64,000 bases of DNA from an uncultured Granulosicoccaceae bacterium (GCA_937998875.1 CALLBO010000072.1:1-64000), one strand, 5' to 3'; shown: positions 28,070 to 38,175, numbered from the stretch's first letter. Made by a program: numbers and translations. The notes: a model not told the origin generated them from the letters alone.

Positions 28070-28934
28070 CGAATACCTCACGACAAAAGAAGTGGCAGAA
28101 CTGCTTCGCATCAAAGAGCGCAAAGTATACGATCTGGCCGCAGACAAACAGATACCCTGTACGCGTGCCACCGGCAAGCTGTTGTTCTCACACAGCGCGA
28201 TACGGCAATGGCTGGCTCAACACTCAAGTGGTAACGAGCATTTAAATCGAAAAGCTCCTGCACTGTTTGCAGGGTCACACGACCCGCTGCTCGAATGGGC
28301 AATTCGCGAATCGCAATGTGGTATCCCGGTATTGTTTGACGGTAGCAGTGATGGGTTGAGTAAAGTTGCAAACGGTGAAGCCACAGTGACGGCAATGCAC
28401 ATCTATGTCGCTGGTACTGGCCGATGGAATATTGATGCGGTCCAGCAGCTGGTTGCCGACGGTACTGAATCCGTAGTGCTGATTCATTGGCTGAACCGGC
28501 GGCGTGGTTTGATCATGAAGCAGGGTCTCGGATTATCCGATCTATGTGAAATAGCCAGTCACAAGGTCGTCGTGCGTCAGGCAGGTGCTGGCAGTCAGCT
28601 ATTGCTGCATCATCTGCTGTCTGACGCGGGTATTGAACTTAAGGATCTTGATGTTGTGCTGACTGCGCGCTCTGAAGCTGATGTAGCACTGGCAATTAGT
28701 GAGGGTAGGGCAGATTGCGGTCTCGGCCTTGAATCATTGGCAGGACAACATCAGTTGGAGTTTTTACCGCTTGTCACAGAGTCATTTGATCTGTTGGTTA
28801 AAAGATGGTTTTGGTTTGAAGCACCCATGCAAAGGTTTGTTGAGTTTTGCCACAGTGAAATGTTCCGACAAAAAGTTCAGCAAACAGTTGGATATAAGAC
28901 AGATAAAATGATGTCTGTGCTTTATAACGCCTGA
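28062..28934 (+). CDS. HTH regulator with periplasmic-binding-protein-like domain
   Basis: A 290-residue protein. An excisionase/MerR-type helix-turn-helix (YLTTKEVAELLRIKERKVYDLA, residues 4-50) precedes a domain like the COG1910-type molybdate/tungstate-binding proteins (HDPLLEWAIRES, GSSDGLSKVANGEATVTAMH, RQAGAGSQLLLHHLL, RADCGLGLES). Cytoplasmic, with no signal peptide. This family is typically linked to oxyanion transport genes. Here it is convergent with the tungstate operon tupB-tupC-tupA, so sensing tungstate or molybdate is a reasonable inference. It overlaps dusA by eight bases, so it is probably co-transcribed with it. Confidence 0.8.
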   Translation: MADEYLTTKEVAELLRIKERKVYDLAADKQIPCTRATGKLLFSHSAIRQWLAQHSSGNEHLNRKAPALFAGSHDPLLEWAIRESQCGIPVLFDGSSDGLSKVANGEATVTAMHIYVAGTGRWNIDAVQQLVADGTESVVLIHWLNRRRGLIMKQGLGLSDLCEIASHKVVVRQAGAGSQLLLHHLLSDAGIELKDLDVVLTARSEADVALAISEGRADCGLGLESLAGQHQLEFLPLVTESFDLLVKRWFWFEAPMQRFVEFCHSEMFRQKVQQTVGYKTDKMMSVLYNA

Positions 28935-28963
28935 GATTCTTCCAGAAAAAATTCATCTGAGTT

Positions 28964-29085
28964 GTAGTTTCGTAGGGGGGATAAGCTTGCGCATCCACCA
29001 ATGTGCAGCACGTCAAATACGTAATTTTGCAACGTTCGTTGCGCAGTTTGGTGGATGCGCAAGCTTATCCCCCCTACGGGACTAC
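28964..29085. mobile_element. MITE-like inverted-repeat element
   Basis: A 122-base element with imperfect terminal inverted repeats of about 35 bases: CGTAGGGGGGATAAGCTTGC with GCATCCACCA on the left and the reverse complement on the right. It has no coding capacity. It sits between two convergent genes, so it could also act as a transcription barrier. The same core occurs at 48051-48168 and in each unit of the array at 23532-24467. Confidence 0.8.
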
Positions 29086-29102
29086 AGGACGCTCTAAACT
29101 TC

Positions 29103-29936
29103 TTATTCGGAAATCTCGGGTTTTGCATTGGGATAAAACAGTTGTTGGTCGCTAAGCTTATAGCTCGCAATCAGTGACTGACCTTCATCACCAGTCATCC
29201 AGTTTATAAATCTTTGACCAGTCTGGGTGTTTGACAGCGGACACCGGTTGCTGTTAACAAGAATAATTCCGTACTGATTGAAAAGCCTTTTGTCTCCTTC
29301 GACTAAAATTCTGTGTTCAGCGCGGTTTTTAAAGTTAATCCAGGTGGCTCTGTCGGTAATGGTGTAAGCGTTCATACCTATTGCGATATTCAGCGTTGCA
29401 CCCATGCCACTACCGGTTTCCCGGTACCATTTTCCACTGTGCAATCCTGGTTCAGTGTCTGAGTGTTGCCAGAGACTCAGCTCTTTCCGGTGAGTGCCTG
29501 AGTTATCACCTCGTGATGCAAAGATAGAATTACTGTCGGCTATTTTCTTGAGTGCATCAGTAGCATCTGTAATTGATTTTATGCCGGCAGGATCATCTGA
29601 CGGGCCGATCAGCACAAAGTCGTTGTACATCAGATCCAGTCGGTTTACGCCATAGCCATCTTCGACAAACTTCTGCTCTGCCACTTTTGCGTGCACCAAC
29701 AATACGTCGGCATCGCAGTTGCTGGCGTTTCTGATTGCCTGTCCGGTGCCAACCGCTACAACGTGTACCTTGATGCCTGTTGCCGACTCAAAGTGTGGCA
29801 GCAGATAGTCGTACAATCCGGAGTTGGCTGTGGATGTAGTGGATTGAACCAGAACACTCTGATCATCTGCATGCAGATTGCCAGTGAGAATGGTGCAGAT
29901 GATGATGCAAGTGGATATAGTTGATTTTATCGTCAT
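29103..29936 (-). CDS. tupA: tungstate ABC transporter substrate-binding protein
   Basis: A 277-residue periplasmic protein with a signal peptide (about residues 1-23, cleavage near LHA). The oxyanion-binding TTST motif lies at residues 32-36 (VQSTTSTANSGLYDYLLPHFE). VVAVGTGQAIRNASNCDADVLLVHA and SRGDNSGTHRKELSLW are diagnostic of the TupA family rather than ModA. It is the last gene of tupB-tupC-tupA, 11 bases after tupC. Tungstate is the expected ligand from family knowledge; molybdate binding cannot be excluded. Confidence 0.92.
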   Translation of the reverse strand: MTIKSTISTCIIICTILTGNLHADDQSVLVQSTTSTANSGLYDYLLPHFESATGIKVHVVAVGTGQAIRNASNCDADVLLVHAKVAEQKFVEDGYGVNRLDLMYNDFVLIGPSDDPAGIKSITDATDALKKIADSNSIFASRGDNSGTHRKELSLWQHSDTEPGLHSGKWYRETGSGMGATLNIAIGMNAYTITDRATWINFKNRAEHRILVEGDKRLFNQYGIILVNSNRCPLSNTQTGQRFINWMTGDEGQSLIASYKLSDQQLFYPNAKPEISE

Positions 29937-29947
29937 TCGGAATTCAG

Positions 29948-30646
29948 TTATCGAATATAGGCTGACATAAAGCTTGTTGCTTCAGCAGACGCTGGCTGGC
30001 TAAAAAATGTTTTAGCACTCGAGTGTTCTGTAACCGTACCGTCACTCATGAACACTACATCATCTGCAAGTCTTCTGGCTTGCGCAATATCATGCGTTAC
30101 CAAGACAATCTTTATTGTCTGTTGCGATGCGCTGATTACTTGTGACTCTACTTTTAAGGTGGCACCCGGGTCGAGGTTTGCGGTAGGTTCATCAAGAAAC
30201 AGCACTCCGGGCTCGCAAGCTAATGCTCTTGCAATGGCTAGTCGTTGTTGTTCACCACCGGAAAGCGATCGTGCAGGCTGATCGGCTTTATGCTCAAGTC
30301 CTGCGGACTGCAAGTATTTCTGTGTGAGAGATTCAGATTTGTCACGCAACTTAAGCACGTATTCAATATTTGCCGAAGTGCTGCGGTTAAGCATCAATGG
30401 TTTTTGAAAAACCATGGCTTGTTTTTTTCTTGTCTCGATACTGGATGCTTTGCAACCAGCCCAATGTATTGTGCCTTCGGTCGGCTCAATCAATCCATGC
30501 ATGCAGCGTAGAAGAATACTCTTGCCTGCACCGTTGTGACCCATGATCACAGTTACGTGGTTGTCGGTTAGTTCCAGCCAGATGTTGTGCAAGAGCTGTT
30601 TATTATCAACAGACAGCCCCAGCTGTTTGGTTACGAGTGGCAGCAT
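29948..30646 (-). CDS. tupC: tungstate ABC transporter ATP-binding protein
   Basis: A 232-residue ABC ATPase. Walker A is GHNGAGKSILLR near residue 37, the signature is LSGGEQQR, and Walker B is GVLFLDEPTANLDPG. The H-loop is in VLVTHDIAQARR. Its ATG overlaps the tupB stop as TGATG. It powers import through TupB. Confidence 0.93.
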   Translation of the reverse strand: MLPLVTKQLGLSVDNKQLLHNIWLELTDNHVTVIMGHNGAGKSILLRCMHGLIEPTEGTIHWAGCKASSIETRKKQAMVFQKPLMLNRSTSANIEYVLKLRDKSESLTQKYLQSAGLEHKADQPARSLSGGEQQRLAIARALACEPGVLFLDEPTANLDPGATLKVESQVISASQQTIKIVLVTHDIAQARRLADDVVFMSDGTVTEHSSAKTFFSQPASAEATSFMSAYIR

Positions 30647-31338
30647 CAGGCTATACGTGTTCTAGAGCTGAAGACTAATGTGTTTACTGCTAGTGCAATT
30701 GTCAGCAGAACAACACCGAGTGCCAGTGCGAGTGGTAAATCTCCCTTTGATGTTTCCAGCGCGATTGCGGTGGTCATGACCCTTGTTAAGTGATCAATGT
30801 TGCCGCCTACAATTATCACAGCACCGACCTCTGAAATGGCACGTGAGAAACCAGCCAGTCCGGTGGTTAGCAAACTTATTCTGCTGTCCCACAGTAGTGT
30901 TCGAACACACTGAGTAAGCGGCACACACAAAGAGTTCATTGTGTCGCTGTACTCGCTCCAGTTGTCTTCAATCTGTTGCCGGGTGAGCGCTGTGACGATG
31001 GGGAGCACCAGCGCGAACTGCGCAATAATCATTGCGGTTGGGGTGTAGAGCAGTTGCAGAAAGCCCATCGGACCAGAACGGGATAACATCAGGTACACGA
31101 TCAACCCGAGCACTACCGGCGGCATGCCCATCAGGGTGTTGATCAATACAGTAACAATAGTTTTACCGGGAAAGTTCTTAATACCGAGCAGCGCACCCAG
31201 CGGCAGGCCGATGGCGCAGGCAGCTAGTGTCGCCGTCAGACTCACTCTTAAAGAAAGCCACACAATTTCGAGCAAATCCGGATCCGGCCCGGAAAGAAGT
31301 ACCCCGACCTCCGAAAATACCTGCGAAAAAGTGCTCAT
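30646..31338 (-). CDS. tupB: tungstate ABC transporter permease
   Basis: A 230-residue membrane protein with about five helices. The permease EAA-like loop is seen in GFSRAISEVGAVIIVGGNIDHLTRVMTTAI, the coupling region shared by Tup/Mod/Cys permeases. It is first in the operon, before tupC and tupA, whereas tupA usually comes first in described clusters. folE lies 155 bases upstream on the same strand. Confidence 0.93.
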   Translation of the reverse strand: MSTFSQVFSEVGVLLSGPDPDLLEIVWLSLRVSLTATLAACAIGLPLGALLGIKNFPGKTIVTVLINTLMGMPPVVLGLIVYLMLSRSGPMGFLQLLYTPTAMIIAQFALVLPIVTALTRQQIEDNWSEYSDTMNSLCVPLTQCVRTLLWDSRISLLTTGLAGFSRAISEVGAVIIVGGNIDHLTRVMTTAIALETSKGDLPLALALGVVLLTIALAVNTLVFSSRTRIA

Positions 31339-31493
31339 TCTTCCGGATTATCGCCAGAATCACCAATTTACGGAAATAATGACAAAATATGCAGCAGATG
31401 ACAATGCGGAGTGCAGGGTCCGGCAATCGACTGCTCAGCTTTTCTGCCAAATAGGCGTGTTTGTCTGCGTGCCAGCGTAAGGTTCGATCTAAT

Positions 31494-32033
31494 TCATCGA
31501 ATCAGGCTCAAGAATTCGTTCCGGGTATTGATATCTTTTCGGAATCGCCCGAGCATGACCGAAGTGGTCATCGTCGAGTTCTGCTTCTCAACACCACGCA
31601 TCATCATACAGAGATGTTTTGACTCGACGACCACACCAACGCCCTGACCATGGGTCACTTCCTGGATTGCAGTGGCAATCTGTTTGGTCAGATTTTCCTG
31701 AATTTGTAGCCGTCTCGCATACATATCGACGATTCTGGCGACTTTTGACAAACCAATGACCTTTCGCTGCGGCAGGTAGGCGACGTGGCATTTGCCGATA
31801 AACGGCAGCATATGGTGCTCGCACATGGAGTACAGCTCAATATCCTTCACAATCACCATCTCGTCGCTGTCTGACTCAAAAACAGCGCCGTTAAGAATCG
31901 ATTCCAGCGTCTGGTTGTAGCCCTGGGTCAGAAATGACATGGCGCGCGAGGCGCGTTCAGGCGTTTTTAACAATCCTTCGCGGTCTGGATCTTCACCAAT
32001 TGCCTCGATGATTTTTTTGAATTCTTTTTCCAT
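31494..32033 (-). CDS. folE: GTP cyclohydrolase I
   Basis: A 179-residue zinc enzyme that converts GTP to dihydroneopterin triphosphate, the first step of folate and pterin synthesis. The zinc and catalytic motifs are [19 protein letters not shown] and [16 protein letters not shown]. The start is set at the ATG at 32033; a GTG three codons upstream is possible. No ribosome site is strong for either. It may be co-transcribed with the tup operon, linking a molybdopterin-relevant metal transporter to a GTP-consuming enzyme only by position. Confidence 0.96.
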   Translation of the reverse strand: MEKEFKKIIEAIGEDPDREGLLKTPERASRAMSFLTQGYNQTLESILNGAVFESDSDEMVIVKDIELYSMCEHHMLPFIGKCHVAYLPQRKVIGLSKVARIVDMYARRLQIQENLTKQIATAIQEVTHGQGVGVVVESKHLCMMMRGVEKQNSTMTTSVMLGRFRKDINTRNEFLSLIR

Positions 32034-32246
32034 TGGAGTCACGTCATATAAGAGATGGTTGGCAATAGTCTACAGCCGGTAATTTCCGCTTGAAATCTGG
32101 CAGTGCTTCTGGCGGCCATTGTGCTTTATGGTGATGATTGATTCAATTTATGAATTTTAGGGTTACGGGGCTGTCTTAAATGCTTTCTCACGGCCCATAA
32201 CAGCTAGAATTAGTGTAACGATCTAGCGGTACTCAGTGGAACTCTT

Positions 32247-34712
32247 ATGACCTTTTTAATCTGGCTTCTTATCATTCTGGCTGCCACGTTCGTGTTGGCG
32301 AATTTTCCTCAGACTCTGCTGTCGATTTCAGTGGTTATCGGGGCTGCCCTGCTGGGTTTCTTTCTGACCGGCATTGGTGCGGTGGCAACCATTATCCTGG
32401 CGCTTATTTTCATCGTGGCGGCAGTCATTCTCAATGTTGCTGGTGTCAGAAAAAAAGTACTCACCGCACCGTTGCTGAACTACGTTCGAGCGGTGTTGCC
32501 GCCAATGTCACAAACCGAGCGTGATGCGATTGAGGCGGGAACGGTCTGGTGGGAATCCGAGTTGTTTCGCGGTAACCCGGATTGGTCAAAATTGATGTCG
32601 ACACCTGCCGCGGCACTTAGTGCAAAAGAACAGGCATTTCTGGATGGTCCAACCAACGAGTTGTGCGCCATGCTTGATGATTGGGAGATTACCTACGAGC
32701 ACAACGATTTACCGCCGCACATCTGGGACTTCATCAAGAAGAACAAATTTTTCGGGATGGTGATTCCTGAAGAGTACGGGGGGCTGGGCTTCGGCGCTTT
32801 TGGTCACTCAGCCATTGTGACCCGGATTTCGGCCAGAAGTGTCACCGCTGGTTCTACAGTGATGGTGCCTAACTCACTCGGTCCTGCGGAGTTGTTGCTG
32901 CACTACGGTACAGATGAACAACGCCACCACTTTCTGCCGCGTCTTGCAGTGGGTGAAGAAATACCGTGTTTTGCACTAACCGGCCCGACATCAGGTTCAG
33001 ATGCTGCGGCAATGCCAGACTCAGGTATTGTCTGCAAGCAAATGTTTAATGGAGTTGAGACACTTGGTCTTCGATGTAACTGGGAGAAGCGTTACATCAC
33101 GCTCGGACCGATTGCAACCATCCTCGGGTTGGCTTTTCGAGCTTATGATCCGGATGGATTGCTCGGTGGCGAGGAAGATATTGGTATTACCTGCGCGTTA
33201 ATTCCTACGGATACAGATGGCGTTAGCATCGGCCGTAGGCACTTTCCCCTGAACCAGTCTTTCATGAACGGACCAAACAGCGGTAAAGATGTGTTTGTGC
33301 CAATGGAGTGGATTATTGGCGGGCAGGATAACCTTGGCAAAGGCTGGCGCATGCTGATGGAATCGTTGTCAGTAGGGCGCGGCATCTCACTGCCATCATC
33401 CGGTGCTGCTGCCGGAATGGCGGCTGCGCGATTCACGGGTGCTTATGCAGGTACCCGCAAGCAGTTCAATATTCCTATCGGCAAATTTGAAGGTGTTGAA
33501 GAAGCACTGGCAAGAATTGGTGGTCTGACTTATCTAATGGATTCAGGTAGAAGATTAACCTGCGCCGCACTTGATCAGGGTGAGAAGCCATCTGTAGTCA
33601 GCGGCATTCTCAAGTACTTCAATACCGAGAATATGCGTACCGTACTTAATGATGCGATGGATATTCACGGTGGTAAGGGCATCTGTATGGGGCCGAGTAA
33701 CTATCTGGCTCGTGCCTATCAGGGCGTGCCGGTTGGGATTACTGTTGAAGGGGCGAATATTCTGACCCGAAGTATGATCGTATTCGGTCAGGGTGCAATG
33801 CGTTGTCACCCGCATCTGGTTGCTGAAATTCAAGCGGCAGCAATTGAAGACAAAGACGAGGCGATAGACAAGTTCGATGATGCATTGACTGGTCATATCG
33901 CCTACGCCGTCAGCAGCGGTGCGCAAGCGATGTTTCACGGTTTGACCCGTGGTCGTTTTGCTAAATCACCAGTGACAGGCAAGCCCGCCAAATACTATCG
34001 ACGTCTGGCCAGAATGAGTGCCGGGTATTCATTTCTTGCTGATTTCGCACTGCTGTTTCTCGGTGGCGCATTGAAGCGTAAGGAAAAGCTCTCCGGCCGC
34101 TTTGCGGACGGACTCATCTACATGTACATGGCATCGGCCGCGTTGAAGCGTTACGAAGACACTGGTCGACCCGAAGCTGACTGGCCACTGGTTGAATGGA
34201 GTGTTCGTCACTGCATTTTTCAGACACAGGTTGCTCTCGATCAAATCTTAAGGAACTTCCCGAGCCCCTGGGTAGGGATAATCTTGCGTGGTGTGATTTT
34301 TCCGCTGGGTCGCAGATTCAGAACACCGAATGACAAGCTTGGCCGTGAAGTTGCGAATATTCTGTTAACACCGGGTGAGGCGCGCGACAGACTTACCGAA
34401 GCGCTGTATATCAGTCGTGATCCTGACGATGTCACGGGTTGCCTGGAAGTTGCGATGGAACTCGCGATCGCTGCAGATCCGATCGAGAAATCGTTGAAAG
34501 ATAAAGGCCTGAGGCAACCTTACGATGTTGATTTTACTGACTGGGTAGCGTCGCTGGTGAAATCCGGTGAGCTCACGGAAGCTGATGCGAATGTGCTGCG
34601 GGATTCAGCGGTCGCCACCAGAAAAGTGATCATGGTTGATGATTTTCCGGGTGATTTTTTGCAAGCCGGTGCTGGTGCGGATGCCGGGCAAGGGCTGGCT
34701 GCGGCCAGCTGA
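32247..34712 (+). CDS. fadE: acyl-CoA dehydrogenase FadE
   Basis: An 821-residue FAD enzyme for the first oxidation step of fatty-acid beta-oxidation. Its length matches E. coli FadE (814). Two to three hydrophobic helices at the N-terminus (residues 1-68) suggest membrane attachment. The dehydrogenase core has FFGMVIPEEYGGLGF, PCFALTGPTSGSDAAAM and NIHGGKGICMG-type sequence (DIHGGKGICMGPSNY), followed by the FadE-specific C-terminal domain. It stands alone upstream of clpS. Confidence 0.96.
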   Translation: MTFLIWLLIILAATFVLANFPQTLLSISVVIGAALLGFFLTGIGAVATIILALIFIVAAVILNVAGVRKKVLTAPLLNYVRAVLPPMSQTERDAIEAGTVWWESELFRGNPDWSKLMSTPAAALSAKEQAFLDGPTNELCAMLDDWEITYEHNDLPPHIWDFIKKNKFFGMVIPEEYGGLGFGAFGHSAIVTRISARSVTAGSTVMVPNSLGPAELLLHYGTDEQRHHFLPRLAVGEEIPCFALTGPTSGSDAAAMPDSGIVCKQMFNGVETLGLRCNWEKRYITLGPIATILGLAFRAYDPDGLLGGEEDIGITCALIPTDTDGVSIGRRHFPLNQSFMNGPNSGKDVFVPMEWIIGGQDNLGKGWRMLMESLSVGRGISLPSSGAAAGMAAARFTGAYAGTRKQFNIPIGKFEGVEEALARIGGLTYLMDSGRRLTCAALDQGEKPSVVSGILKYFNTENMRTVLNDAMDIHGGKGICMGPSNYLARAYQGVPVGITVEGANILTRSMIVFGQGAMRCHPHLVAEIQAAAIEDKDEAIDKFDDALTGHIAYAVSSGAQAMFHGLTRGRFAKSPVTGKPAKYYRRLARMSAGYSFLADFALLFLGGALKRKEKLSGRFADGLIYMYMASAALKRYEDTGRPEADWPLVEWSVRHCIFQTQVALDQILRNFPSPWVGIILRGVIFPLGRRFRTPNDKLGREVANILLTPGEARDRLTEALYISRDPDDVTGCLEVAMELAIAADPIEKSLKDKGLRQPYDVDFTDWVASLVKSGELTEADANVLRDSAVATRKVIMVDDFPGDFLQAGAGADAGQGLAAAS

Positions 34713-34933
34713 TAGCAAGGTTAATGGGCGCACACTTACTTTTCGTGGCCGTTCGGCTTGAAACCTGGATCACAGACGCCATATTTTATTCCGTAGTAGA
34801 ACGGGTACCTGTGGCTGTCATTACCAGCAATATCAATGGTATAACGGCGGTTAAGTGTGCCTGACCGACAGAATGATCGAAATGTTCCTCTTAAAGATGC
34901 AAACAATATTGTCGACAGATTTAGTGTAGCTCT

Positions 34934-35251
34934 ATGACTGACAAAGAGTATTCAGAAGATACGGGAACGGCTGTTGAAGTTGCCAAACCCATGCTTAAGA
35001 AACCACCGATGTATAAGGTGGTCATACTCAATGACGACTTCACACCAATGGAGTTCGTTGTGAAGGTGCTTGAGAGTTTTTTTAGTATGGATCGTGAGAA
35101 GGCAACGCAAGTCATGCTGCATGTGCATAATCGGGGTAAGGGTGTTTGTGGGGTATTCACCCGAGATCTGGCTGAAACAAAAGTTGTCCATGTGAATCAG
35201 TTTTCACGTGACAACCAGCATCCTTTAATGTGTGATATGGAGGAGGCGTAG
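34934..35251 (+). CDS. clpS: ClpAP adaptor ClpS
   Basis: A 105-residue adaptor that delivers N-end-rule substrates to ClpAP. The core [21 protein letters not shown] contains the N-degron pocket residues Asn-Asp; [17 protein letters not shown] follows. A disordered N-terminal tail of about 25 residues precedes the core. clpA follows after 56 bases. Confidence 0.97.
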   Translation: MTDKEYSEDTGTAVEVAKPMLKKPPMYKVVILNDDFTPMEFVVKVLESFFSMDREKATQVMLHVHNRGKGVCGVFTRDLAETKVVHVNQFSRDNQHPLMCDMEEA

Positions 35252-35307
35252 TTTCGTCAGGTTATGAGATTCAAAACAATAAATAATTATATAGAGAGAA
35301 TCGTGAG

Positions 35308-37569
35308 ATGCTGAGCAAAGAACTCGAATTCACGTTAAATAATGCTTTTAAAGAAGCGCGCGAGAAACGTTATGAATTCATGACGGTCGAGCATCTGCTA
35401 CTCGCTTTGCTGGATAATCCGACTGCAGCTCAGGTGCTTCGCTCCTGCGGTGGTGAGTTGGAGTCACTGCGCGTTGAACTGGTGGAATTCATTGATGAAA
35501 ACACACCGTTACTGGACGACTCGGATAACCGAGAAACTCAGCCTACACTGGGGTTTCAGCGAGTGCTTCAGCGTGCTGTATTTCATGTTCAATCATCAGG
35601 TAAGAAAGAAGTTACCGGTGCGAATGTGCTGGTGGCAATTTTTGGTGAGCAGGATTCACACACGGTCTACTTGTTAAACAAGCAAAATGTTACTCGTCTT
35701 GATGTGGTGAACTACATCTCGCATGGCATTTCGAAGATTCCTGACGAAGACAAGGGTGAACTTGAAGACCTTTCGAATGAAGCTGGCATGGAAGAGGGTG
35801 AAGCTGAAGTATCACCACTAGATAAGTACGCCTCCAATCTTAATAACAAAGCCAAAGAAGGCAAGATTGACCCTCTTATTGGTCGTGAGAAAGAGATCGA
35901 GCGGTCTGCACAGATTCTCTGCCGTCGCCGGAAAAACAATCCGTTGCTGGTTGGTGAAGCAGGTGTTGGTAAAACAGCCATTGCTGAAGGTCTGGCGCTG
36001 AAGATTGTTAACGGTGACCTGCCGGAAGTGTTGCTCGGCAGCACTATTTACTCACTTGATCTGGGTGCCCTGGTAGCAGGTACCAAATACCGCGGTGATT
36101 TTGAGAAGCGTCTGAAAGCGATTCTCGGTCAGTTACAGCAGGAAGAAGGTGCAATTCTTTTCATTGATGAAATACACACCATTATTGGTGCAGGTGCTGC
36201 ATCGGGTGGGGTGATGGATGCGTCCAATCTTATCAAACCAATGCTTGCCACTGGTGAACTTAAGTGCATCGGTTCAACTACCTATCAGGAATATCGCGGT
36301 ATCTTTGAGAAAGATCGTGCACTTACTCGACGCTTCCAGAAAGTCGATGTGGTAGAGCCATCGGTATCTGAAACCGTAGAAATTCTGAAAGGTCTTAAAG
36401 ACAACTTTGAAGACTTCCATGATGTTAAGTATTCAAGCAATGCGCTTAAAGCGGCTGCTGAATTGTCTGATCGCTATGTGAATGATCGCTTCCTGCCAGA
36501 CAAAGCCATCGATATTATTGATGAGGCTGGCGCGAGCCGACGTTTGAATCCGAAGCAGTCTAAGAAAGCGATCAACGTTAAAGACATTGAAACCATCATT
36601 GCAAAGATAGCCCGTATCCCCGAGAAGAGTGTTTCTTCTACTGATATGGAAAAGCTCAAGAATCTCAGCCGCGACCTTCGTATGCTGGTGTTCGGACAGG
36701 ATCCTGCTATCGAGCAGCTGGCATCAGCTATCAAGATGTCGCGTTCAGGTTTAGGCCCTGAAGATCGTCCTATAGGTAGCTTTCTGCTGGCGGGGCCTAC
36801 CGGAGTGGGTAAAACCGAAGTCACCAAGCAGCTCGCCAAGGTGATGGGCATAGAGTTTATGCGCTTTGATATGTCTGAGTATATGGAGCGTCATACGGTG
36901 TCGCGGTTGATTGGTGCGCCTCCAGGTTATGTTGGCTATGACCAGGGTGGCTTGCTTACAGATGCGGTTATTCAAAATCCGCACTGTGTACTGTTGCTTG
37001 ATGAAATTGAAAAGGCCCACCCGGATGTTTTTAACCTGTTACTGCAGGTGATGGATCACGGCACACTGACCGACAACAATGGTCGAAAGGCTGACTTCCG
37101 TAACGTGATTTTAGTCATGACTACCAACGCCGGTGCTGAATCTATCAGCCGTCCGTCGGTTGGGTTTACGATGCAGGATCACACGTCAGACGGGATGGAA
37201 GCAATCAACAAGTTCTTTACGCCTGAATTCAGAAATCGTCTTGACGGCATTGTGCAGTTCGGCCCGCTTGATCGAACCACGATTCTAAGTGTTGTAGACA
37301 AGTTCCTGTTCGAGCTTGAAGAGCAACTTAATGAAAAGAACGTCACTATCGACATCACCGACTCTGCTAAAGGCTGGCTGGCTGAAAACGGTTTTGACAG
37401 CAAGATGGGGGCTCGTCCAATGAGTCGCATCATCAGAGAGAATATCAAGAAGCCGCTCGCTGATGAAATACTCTTTGGTGGGCTTTCAAAAGGCGGTACT
37501 GTTAAGGTACTGCTGGATGAGTTCGGTGAGCTGACATTCGAAATAGAGAATGCGGAAGTTCCGGCATAG
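35308..37569 (+). CDS. clpA: ATP-dependent Clp protease ATPase subunit ClpA
   Basis: A 753-residue AAA+ unfoldase that feeds substrates to ClpP. The N-domain starts MLSKELEFTLNNAFKEA. The first ATPase has GEAGVGKT near residue 217 with FIDEIHT; the second has GPTGVGKTE near residue 497 with LLDEIEKAHPD. The ClpP-contact loop, normally IGL/IGF, should lie near residue 620, but no clear copy was identified by eye. An AGAGAG-type site precedes the ATG. A strong terminator follows. Confidence 0.97.
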   Translation: MLSKELEFTLNNAFKEAREKRYEFMTVEHLLLALLDNPTAAQVLRSCGGELESLRVELVEFIDENTPLLDDSDNRETQPTLGFQRVLQRAVFHVQSSGKKEVTGANVLVAIFGEQDSHTVYLLNKQNVTRLDVVNYISHGISKIPDEDKGELEDLSNEAGMEEGEAEVSPLDKYASNLNNKAKEGKIDPLIGREKEIERSAQILCRRRKNNPLLVGEAGVGKTAIAEGLALKIVNGDLPEVLLGSTIYSLDLGALVAGTKYRGDFEKRLKAILGQLQQEEGAILFIDEIHTIIGAGAASGGVMDASNLIKPMLATGELKCIGSTTYQEYRGIFEKDRALTRRFQKVDVVEPSVSETVEILKGLKDNFEDFHDVKYSSNALKAAAELSDRYVNDRFLPDKAIDIIDEAGASRRLNPKQSKKAINVKDIETIIAKIARIPEKSVSSTDMEKLKNLSRDLRMLVFGQDPAIEQLASAIKMSRSGLGPEDRPIGSFLLAGPTGVGKTEVTKQLAKVMGIEFMRFDMSEYMERHTVSRLIGAPPGYVGYDQGGLLTDAVIQNPHCVLLLDEIEKAHPDVFNLLLQVMDHGTLTDNNGRKADFRNVILVMTTNAGAESISRPSVGFTMQDHTSDGMEAINKFFTPEFRNRLDGIVQFGPLDRTTILSVVDKFLFELEEQLNEKNVTIDITDSAKGWLAENGFDSKMGARPMSRIIRENIKKPLADEILFGGLSKGGTVKVLLDEFGELTFEIENAEVPA

Positions 37570-37590
37570 CTTTCAACAAACCGCAGAAAT

Positions 37591-37620
37591 AAAAAAGGCA
37601 CGCATTAGCGTGCCTTTTTT
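37591..37620. terminator. rho-independent terminator after clpA
   Basis: Arms AAAAAAGGCACGC (37591-37603) and GCGTGCCTTTTTT (37608-37620) flank an ATTA loop, with A and T tracts on both sides. It lies 22 bases after clpA and 66 bases from the convergent infA stop, and could serve both strands. Confidence 0.93.
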
Positions 37621-37686
37621 ATTGTTGGTTACTTAATTTATTCCAGCTAAGCTAACCACGCGCCAAAGCGTAGTTATGTTTGAGCA

Positions 37687-37905
37687 TTAACGGCTTCGGT
37701 ACGTAATACGGCCTTTGGTCAGATCATACGGAGTCATCTCCACAGTCACCTTGTCACCGGTCAGTATTCGTATGTAGTGCTTGCGCATTTTGCCTGAGAT
37801 ATGTGCGGTCACAACGTGACCATTCTCAAGCTCAACGCGGAACATGGTATTAGGCAGCGTGTCCACCACAGTGCCTTCCATTTCAATTGCTTCTTCTTTC
37901 GCCAT
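37687..37905 (-). CDS. infA: translation initiation factor IF-1
   Basis: A 72-residue OB-fold protein that binds the 30S A site during initiation. The whole sequence is canonical: [36 protein letters not shown] and [16 protein letters not shown]. It is convergent with clpA, an arrangement common in gammaproteobacteria. Confidence 0.98.
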   Translation of the reverse strand: MAKEEAIEMEGTVVDTLPNTMFRVELENGHVVTAHISGKMRKHYIRILTGDKVTVEMTPYDLTKGRITYRSR

Positions 37906-38175
37906 TCAGTCTCTTCTTAAAACGTGCTCGGGATGTCACGGGCGAGCAGGGTGCTCCGCCTTGTGACGCTCGACAGTCAAATTATGGGCCAATCCGGCGA
38001 TTTTAAAGGGTATGAGTGCTTTTTGAAACAATTTGTCATATTTGGAGCCATATATTGCTGGTGCTGGCTATGAGGGTAGCGAAGATTGGTGCAAAGTCGG
38101 GCTTTTGACTCCATTAATAGCCTACAATGGAACAGATACGTATCATCAACGCTCCCGAGGCGAAAACTCGAACAC

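Noticed and set aside
34713..34933. Possible tRNA or small RNA in the fadE-clpS gap
   Set aside because: No cloverleaf, TTCGAATC-type T-loop or CCA end was found, and no terminator follows.
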